Position numbers and translations under genes: made by a program. From positions 1 through 64,000 of the forward strand of contig JAOBSW010000978.1 of the NCBI GenBank assembly GCA_026214975.1: a stretch of DNA of 64,000 nucleotides, read 5' to 3'. Positions within the stretch are counted from its first letter, which is position 1, and each line of letters opens with the position of its first letter. Shown here piece by piece: positions 55,633 to 64,000 of this stretch. Source of the DNA: Gentiana macrophylla. Lineage: Eukaryota; Streptophyta; Magnoliopsida; Gentianales; Gentianaceae. The notes beneath the pieces are model-generated. The model did not search any database. It was not told where the DNA came from and saw only the letters and a list, made by a program, of their open reading frames with translations.

Positions 55633-58600
55633 ACAACTTTGTATATTATGGTATAAGAGTTTACTCAAAACGGGGGTTTACAACTTTTTCTGTATAGTTG
55701 TATTGTAGATTTTACTCAAAACGGGGGTTTACAACTTTTTGTATATAATTGTATAGTAGAGTTTACTCAAAACAGGGGTTTACAACTTTTTGTATATTAT
55801 TGTATTAGAGTTTACTCAAAACGGGGGTTTACAAGTTTTTGTATATAATTATCGTAGAGTTCACTCAAAACGGAGGTATACAATTTTTTGTATATAATTG
55901 TATAGTAGAGTTTACTCAAAACAGGGGTTTACAACTTTTTGTATATTATTGTATTAGTGTTTACACAAAACGGGGGTTAACAACTTTTTGTATATAATTG
56001 TATAGAAGAGTTTACTAAAAACAGGGGTTTACAACTTTTTGTACAATAAAACGGGGGTTTATATCTTTTTGTATATAATTGTATAGTAAAGTTTACTCAA
56101 AACGGGGGTTTACAACTTTTTGTATATTATTGTATTAGAGTTCACTCAAAACGGGGGTTTACAACTTTTTGTATATTATTGTATTAGAGTTTACTCAAAA
56201 TGGGGGTTTAAAACTTTTTGTATATAATTATATTAGAGTTCACTCAAAACGGAGGTTTACAACTATTTGTATATAATTATAGTAGAGTTTACTCAAAACG
56301 GGGGTTTGCAACTTTTTGTAAATAATTGTATAGTAGAGTTACTCAAAACAGGGGTTTACAACTTTTTCTATATTATTGTATTAGAGTTTACTCAAAACGG
56401 GGGTTAATAATTTTTGTATATAATTATAGTAGAGTTCACTCAAAACGGAGGTTTACAACTTTTTGTATATAATTGTATAGTAGAGTTTTCTCAAAATGGG
56501 GGTTTCACTCAAAACGGGGGTTTACAACATTTTGTATATTATTGTATTAGAGTTTACTTAAAACGGGGGTTTACAACTTTTTGTATATAATTATACCAAA
56601 GTTCATTCAAAACGGAGGTTTACAATGTTTTGTATATAATTATAGTAGAGTTTACTCAAAATCAGGGTTTACAACTTTTTGTAAATAATTGTATAGTAGA
56701 GTTTACTCAAAACGGGGTTTTACAACTTTGTATATTATTGTATAAGAGTTTCCACAAAACGGGGGTTTACAACTTTTTGTGTATAGTTGTATTGTTGATT
56801 TTACTCAAAATGGGGGTTTACAAGTTTTTGTATATAATTATTGTAGAGTTCACTCAAAACGGAGGTATACAATTTTTTGTATATAATTGTACAGTAGAGT
56901 TTACTCAAAACAGGGTTTTACAACTTTTTGTATATTATTGTATTAGTGTTTACACAAAACGGGGGTTAACAACTTTTTGTATATAATTATAGTAGAGTTC
57001 ACTCAAAATGGAGGTTTACAACTTTTTGCATATAATTATAGTAGAGTTTAGTCAAAACAGGGGTTTACAATTTTAAATATTTGTATAGTAGAGTTACTCA
57101 AAACGGGGGTTTACAACTTTTTGTATATTATTGTAATAGAGTATACCTAAAATGGGGGTTTACAACTTTTTGTATATAATTGTATAGTAGAGTTTACTAA
57201 AAACAGGGATTTACAACTTTTTGTACAATAAAACGGGGGTTTATATCTTTTTGTATATAATTGTATAGTAGAGTTTACTCAAAACGGGGGTTTACAACTT
57301 TTTGTATATAATTGTATTAGAGTTAACTCAAAACGGGGGTTTACAACTTTTTGTGTATAATTATAGTAGAGTTCACTCAAAACGGAGGTTTAGAAATTTT
57401 TATATATAATTATAGTAGAGTTTACTGAAAATGGGGGTTTACTGCTTTTTATATATTATTGTATTAGAGTTTACTCATAACGGGGGTTTACAACTTTTGG
57501 TTTATAATTATAGTAGAGTTTACTCAAAACGGAGGTTTACAAGTTTTTGTATATATTTGTATAGTAGAGTTTACTCAAAACGGGGGTTTACAACATTTTG
57601 TAAATAATTTTATATTAGAGTTTACTCAAAACGGGGGTTTACAACTTTTTGTACATAATTGTATTAGAGTTTACTCAAAACAGGGGTTACAACTTTTTGT
57701 GTATAATTATAATAGAGTTCACTCAAAACGGAGGTTTACAAATTTTTATATATAATTATAGTAGGGTTTACTCAAAACGTTTACAACTTTTTGTAAATAA
57801 TTGTATAGTAGACTTAACTCAAAATGGGGGTTTACAATTTTTTTATATTATTGTATAAGAGTTTACTCAAAACGGGGGTTTACAAATTTTTGTATATAAT
57901 TATATTGTAGAGTTTACTCAAAACATGGGTTTACAACTTTTTGTATATTATTGTATTAGAGTTTACTCAAAACGGGGGTTTACAACTTTTTGTATATAAT
58001 TGTATAGTAGAGTTTACTAAAAATGGGGTTTACAACTTTTTGTATATAATTGTATAGTAGAGTTTACTCAAAACGGGGTTTTACAACTTTTTGTATATTA
58101 TTGTATAAGAGTTTACTCAAAACGGGGGTTTACAAATTTTTGTATATAATTGAATTGTAGATTTCACTCAAAACAGAAGTTTACAACTTTTTGTATATAA
58201 TTTTGTATAGTAGAGTTTACTCAAAACGGGGGTTTACAACTTTTTGTATATTATTGTATTAGAGTTTACTCAAAACGGGGGTTAACAACTTTTTGTATAT
58301 AATTATAGTAGAGTTCACTCAAAACGGAGGTTTACAACTTTTTGTATATAATTGTATAGTAGAGTTTACTCAAAATGGGGTTTTTGTAAATAATAACTTT
58401 TTCTAAAGCGGGGTTTACAACTTTTTGTATATTATTGTATTAGTTTACTCAAAGCGGGGGTTTACAACTTTTTGTATATAATTATAGTAGTAAAGTTCAT
58501 TCAAAACGGAGGTTTACAACTTTTTGTATATAATTGTATAGTAGAGTTTACTCAAAATCGAAGTTTACAACTTTTTGTATATAATTGTATAGTAGAGTTT

Positions 58601-61600
58601 ACTCAAAAGCGGGGTTTTACAACTTTTTGTATATTATTGTATAGTAGAGTTTACTCAAAGCAGGGGTTTACAACTTTTTGTATATAATTGTATTGTTGAG
58701 TTTACTCAAAGCGGGGGTTTACAAGTTTTTTGTATATAATTATATAGTAGAGTTTACTCAAAACGGAGGGTTTACAACTTTTTGTATATAATTGTATAGT
58801 AGAGTTTACTCAAAACAGGGGTTTACAACTTTTTGTATATTATTGTATTAGAGTTTACACAAAACGGGGTTAACAACTTTTTTGTATATAATTATAGTAG
58901 AGTTCACTCAAAATGGAGGTTTACAACTTTTTGTATATAATTATAGTAGAGTTTACTCAAAACAGGGGTTTACAACTTTTTTAAATATAATTGTATAGTA
59001 GAGTTACTCAAAACGGGGTTTACAACTTTTGTATATTATTGTAGTAGAGTTTACTCAAAAGCGGGGGTTTACAACTTTTTGTATATAATTGTATAGTAGA
59101 GTTTACTCAAAACGGGGGTTTACAACTTTTGTACAATAATTGCGGGGGTTTATAAGGTTTTTTGTATATAATTGTATATTAGAGTTTTTCAAAGCGGGGG
59201 TTTACAACTTTTTGTATATAATTGTATTAGAGTTTACTCAAAACGGGGTTTACAACTTTTTGTATGTATAGTAAGTTTACTCAAAGCGGGGGTTTACAAC
59301 TTTTTGTATATAATTATAGTAGAGTTTCAACTCAAAGCGGAGGTTTACAACTTTTTGTATATAATTATAGTAGAGTTTACTCAAAATGGGGTTTACAACT
59401 TTTTGTATATTATTGTATTAGAGTTTACTCAAAACGGGGTTTACAACTTTTTGTATATAATTATAGTAGAGTTTACTCAAAGCGGAGGTTTACAAGTTTT
59501 TGTATATATTTGTATAGTAGAGTTTACTCAAAACGGGGTTTACAACTTTTTGTAAATAATTTTATATTAGAGTTTACTCAAAACGCGGGGTTTACAACTT
59601 TTTGTATATAATTGTATTAGAGTTTACTCAAAATGGAGTTTACAACTTTTTGTATATAATTATAGAAGTTTACTCATGGGGTTTACAACTTTTTGTATAA
59701 TTATAATAGAGTTCACTCAAAACGGAGGTTTACAACTTTTTATATATAATTATAGTAGAGTTTACTCAAAACGGAGGTTTACAACTTTTTGTATATAATT
59801 GTATAGTAGAGTTTACTCAAAATGGGGTTTACAACTTTTTATATATTATTGTATAAGAGTTTACTCAAAACGGGGTTTACAACTTTTTGTATATAATTGT
59901 ATAGTAGAGTTTACTCAAAACGAGGGTTTACAACTTTTTGTATATTATTGTATTAGAGTTTACTCAAAACGGGGGTTTACAACTTTTTTTGTATATAATT
60001 GTATAGTAGAGTTTACTCAAAATGGGGGTTTACAACTTTTTGTATATAATTGTATAGTAGAGTTTACTCAAAACGGGGGTTTACAACTTTTTGTATATTA
60101 TTGTATTAGAGTTTACTCAAAACGGGGTTTACAAATTTTTGTATATAATTGTATTGTAGATTTCACTCAAAACAGGGGTTTACAACTTTTTGTATATAAT
60201 TGTATAGTAGAGTTTACTCAAAACGGGGTTTACAACTTTTTGTATATTATTGTATTAGAGTTTACTCAAAACGCAGGGTGTTACAACTTTTTGTATATAA
60301 TGATAGTGGAGTTCACTCAAAACAGAGGTTTACAACTTTTTGAATACAATTGTATAGTGTAGTTTACTCAAAATGGGGGTATACTGCTTTTTATATATTA
60401 TTGTATTAGAGTTTACTCATAACGGGAGTTTACAACTTTTGGTATATAATTATAGTAGAGTTCACTCAATCAAATCGGGATGTTACAACTTTTTGTATAT
60501 AATGATAGTAAAGTTCACTCAAAACGAAGTTTTACAACTTTTTGAATATAATTGTATAGTATAGTTTACTCAAAATGGGGGTATACTGCTTTTTATATAT
60601 TATTGTATTAGAGTTTACTCATAGCGGGGGTTACAACTTTTGGTATATAATTATAGTAGTGTTCAATCAAAACGGAGGTTTACAAGTTTTTGTATATATT
60701 TGTATAGTAGAGTTTATTCAAAGCGGGGTTTACAACATTTTGTAAATAATTGTATATTAGAGTTTACTCAGAACGAGGGTTTACAACTTTTTGTATATTA
60801 TTGTATTAGAGTTTACTAAAAACGGAGGTTACAACTTTTTGTATATAATTATAGTAGAGTTCAATCAAAACGGAGGTTTACAACTTTTTGTATATAATTG
60901 TATACTAGAGATTACTCAAAACGGGGGTTTACAACTTTTTATATATAATTGTATAGTAGAGTTATCTCAAAACCGGGTTTATAACTTTTTGTATATAATT
61001 ATAGTAGATTTCACTCAAAATGGAGGTTTACAACTTTTTGTATATAATTGTATAGTAGAGTTTACTCAAAACGGGGGTTTATAACTTTTTGTACAATAAA
61101 AACGGGAGTTTACAACTTTTTGTATATAATTGTATATTAGAGTTTTCTCAAAACGGGGGTTTACAACTTTTTGTATATTATTGTATTAGAGTTTACTCAA
61201 AACGGGGGTTTACAACTTTTTGTATATAATTATAGTATATTTCACTCAAAACTGACGTTTACAACTTTTTGTATATAATTATAGTAGAGTTTACTCAAAA
61301 CGGGGGTTTACAACTTTTTGTACAATAAAGCGGGGTTTACAACTTTTGTATATAATTGTCTAGTAGAGTTTACTCAAAATGGGGGATTACAACTTTTTGT
61401 ATATTATTGTATTAGAGTTCACTCAAATGGGGGTTTACAACTTTTTGTATATAATTATAGTAGAGTTCACTCAAAATGGAGGTTTACAACTTTTTGGATA
61501 TAATTGTATCGTTGAGTTTACTCAAAATGGGGGTTTCACTCAAAACGGGGGTTTACAAATTTTTGTAAATAATTGTATAGTAGAGTTTACTCAAAACGGG

Positions 61601-64000
61601 GGTTTACAACTTTTTGTATATAATTGTATTAGAGTTTACTCAAAATGGGGGGTTTAAAACTTTTTGTATATAATTATAGTAGAGTTCACTCAAAACGGAA
61701 GTTTACAACTATTTGTATATAATTAAAGTAGAGTTTACTCAAAACGGGGGTTTACAACTTTTTGTAAATAACTGTATAGTAGAGTTTACTCAAAACGGGG
61801 GTTTACAACTTTTTGTATATTATTGTATAAGAGTTTACTCAAAACAGGGGTTTAAATTTTTTTGTATATAATTTTATTCTAGATTTTACTCAAAACAGGG
61901 GTTTACAACTTTTTTTATATAATTGTATAATAGAGTTTACTCAAAACGGGGGTTTACAACTTTTATATAATTGTATTAGAGTTTACTCAAAACGGGGATT
62001 TAAACTTTTTGTATATAATTATAGTAGAGTTCACTCAAAACGGAGGTTTACAAATATTTGTACATAATTATAGTAGAGTTTACTCAAAACGTGGGTTTAC
62101 AACTTTTTGTAAATAATTGTATAGTAGTGTTTACTCAAAACAGGGGTTTACAACTTTTTTTATATTATTGTATAAGAGTTTACTCAATACGGGGGTTTAC
62201 AAATTTTTGTATATAATTGTAGTAGAGTTCACTCGAAATGGAGGTTTACAACCTTTTGTATATAATTGTATAGTAGAGTTTACTCAAGACGGGGGTTTAC
62301 GACTAATTGTAAATAATTGTATATTAGAGTTACTCAAAACTGGGGTTTACAACTTTTTGTATATTATTGTATTAAAGTTTACTCAAAACGGGGGTTAACA
62401 ATTTTTGTATATAATTATAGTAGAGTTCACTCCAAACATGGGTTTACAACTTTTTGTATATAATTGTATAGAAGAGTTTACTCAAAACGGGGGTTTACAA
62501 CTTTTTGTATATAATTGTATAGTCGAGTTGACTCAAAACGGGGGCTTACAACTTTTTGTATATAATTGCTTTAGAGTTTACTCAAAATAGGGGTTTACAA
62601 CTTTTTGTAAATAACTGTAGTAGAGTTTACTCAAAACGGGGTTTTACAACTTTGTATTTATTGTATAAGAGTTTACTCAAAACGGGGGTTTACAACTTTT
62701 TGTATATAATTGGATTGTAGATTTTACTCAAAAAGGGGGTTTACAACTTTTTGTATATAATTGTATAGTAGAGTTTATTCAAAACAGGGGTTTACAACTT
62801 TTTGTATATTATTGTATTAGAGTTTACTCAAAACGGGGGTTTACAAGTTTTTGTATACAATTATCGTAGAGTTCACTCAAAACGGAGGTATACAACTTTT
62901 TGTATATAATTGTATAGTTGAGTTTACTCAAAATGGCGGTTTACATCTTTATGTATATAATTGTATAGTAGAGTTTACTCAAAACGGGGGTTTACAACTT
63001 TTTGTATATTATTGTATTAGTGTTTACACAAAACGGGGGTTAACAACTTTTTGTGTATAATTATAGTAGAGTTCACTCAAAATGGAGGTTTACAACTTTT
63101 GCATATAATTATAGTAGAGTTTACTCAAAACGGGGGTTTACAATTGTACATAATTGTATAGTAGAGTTACTCAAAATGGGGGTTTACAACTTTTTGTATA
63201 TAATTATAGTAGAGTTCACTCAAAATGGAGGTTTACAACTTTTTGTATATAATTGTAGTAGAGTTCACTCAAAGCGGGGTTTACAACTTTTTGTATATTA
63301 TTGTATCTGAGTTTACTCAAAACGGGGTTACAACTTTATGTATACCATTATAGTAGATTTCACTGAAAACGGAGGTTTACAACTTTTGTATATAATTGTA
63401 TAGTAAAGTTTACTCAAATCGGGGGTTTACAACTTTTTGTATATTAATGTATTAGAGTTTACTCAAAACGAGGGTTTACAACATCTAGTATATAATGATA
63501 GTAGAGTTCACTCAATACGGAGGTTTACAACTTTTTGTATATAATTGTATTGTGTAGTTTACTCAAACGGGGGTTTACTGTTTTTTATATATTATTGTAT
63601 TAGAGTTTTACTCATAACGGGGGTTTACAACTTTTGGTATATAATTATAGTAGAGTTCACTCAAAACAGAGGTTTACAACTTTTTGTATATATTTGTATA
63701 GTAGAGTTTACTCAAAACGGTGGTTTACAACATTTTGTAAATAATTGTATAGTAGAGTTTACTCAAAACACGGGTTTACAACTTTTTGTATATTATTGTA
63801 TTAGAGTTTACTCAAAATGGGGATTTACAACTTTTTATATATAATTGTATAGTAGAGTTTTCTCAAAACCGGGTTTTACAACTTGTTGTATATAATTATA
63901 GTAGAGTTCACTCAAAACGGAGGTTTACAACTTTTTGTATATAATTGTATAGTAGAGTTTACTCAAAACGGGGGTTTACAACTTTTGGTACAATAAAAAC
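55633..64000. repeat. Tandem satellite, segment 9, to the end of the window
   Basis: It starts with ACAAC and has the same monomers, with GTACAATAAAACGGGGG landmarks near 56040 and 57224. It runs off the window. The longest frame through it (59799-60362, 187 codons of FTQNGGLQLFVYNCIVE repeats) follows from the 51 bp monomer being 17 codons long. No gene is seen. Confidence 0.97.
58400..60740. repeat. Satellite subregion enriched in an AAAGCGGGG variant
   Basis: Monomers reading CAAAGCGGGG or CAAAAGCGGGG in place of CAAAACGGGG occur repeatedly, for example near 58406, 58451, 58610, 58708, 59049, 59191, 59285, 59335 and 60721. They are rare elsewhere (examples near 48643 and 63268). Four-G units are also more common here. 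Confidence 0.7.

Noticed and set aside
59799..60362. ORF of 187 codons made of FTQNGGLQLFVYNCIVE-like repeats, and many similar ones in the satellite
   Set aside because: The 51 bp monomer is exactly 17 codons, so a stop-free frame persists by chance. Frames break at every 49 bp unit, and there is no sign of a start context or domain.
7963..64000. Telomere-like or G-quadruplex-forming repeat because of CGGGGGTTTA
   Set aside because: Only one G run per roughly 50 bp, and the plant telomere unit TTTAGGG is not present in tandem.

Overview
The window is repeat DNA from a plant nuclear genome, most likely a eudicot, with no host gene that I can recognise. About 30 kb (nearly half) is a tandem satellite with 49-51 bp monomers. 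The rest is almost entirely LTR retrotransposons and their remnants inserted in the satellite, often nested. The gypsy-type elements look like the CRM clade of chromoviruses: their RT, RNase H and integrase wording matches that clade, and their pol frame runs on into the 3' LTR. CRM elements are known to accumulate at plant centromeres, so the setting looks centromeric or pericentromeric. That is an inference. The species cannot be told from this sequence.

Layout: 1-7962 is a solo LTR (copy A) broken by a minus-strand CRM element (251-5553) and by a truncated copia-like remnant (about 5867-7873). 7963-27065 is satellite, with three more copies of the same solo LTR (15440-16090, 17822-18504, 21444-22125) and a 401 bp Mutator-like MITE (23632-24032, 9 bp target duplication). 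27066-43131 is a CRM element with TATAA target duplications, coding for gag, protease, RT, RNase H and integrase but carrying several frameshifts. Its integrase 3' end is split by a 9.3 kb minus-strand copia-type LTR element without coding capacity (32894-42185, GTTCA duplications). 43132-50318 is satellite with solo LTR copy E (44670-45351) and an unusual insertion with two U3 ends in inverted orientation (46122-47391, TAGAG duplications). 50319-55632 is a CRM element with ACAAC duplications and an uninterrupted 952-codon chimeric gag-pol-like ORF. 55633-64000 is satellite to the end of the window.

The 27 kb element is the autonomous type, although its copy is now broken. The 251-5553 and 50319-55632 elements form a derived non-autonomous type: protease and the catalytic half of RT are replaced by an unrecognised module. 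In the second element a related module occurs again in place of the integrase C-terminus. These two would have to be mobilised by enzymes supplied in trans.

The points most worth checking are the duplicated unknown module, the U3-U3 inverted insertion, the solo LTR that has become part of the satellite's higher-order structure, and the candidate centromeric satellite itself.
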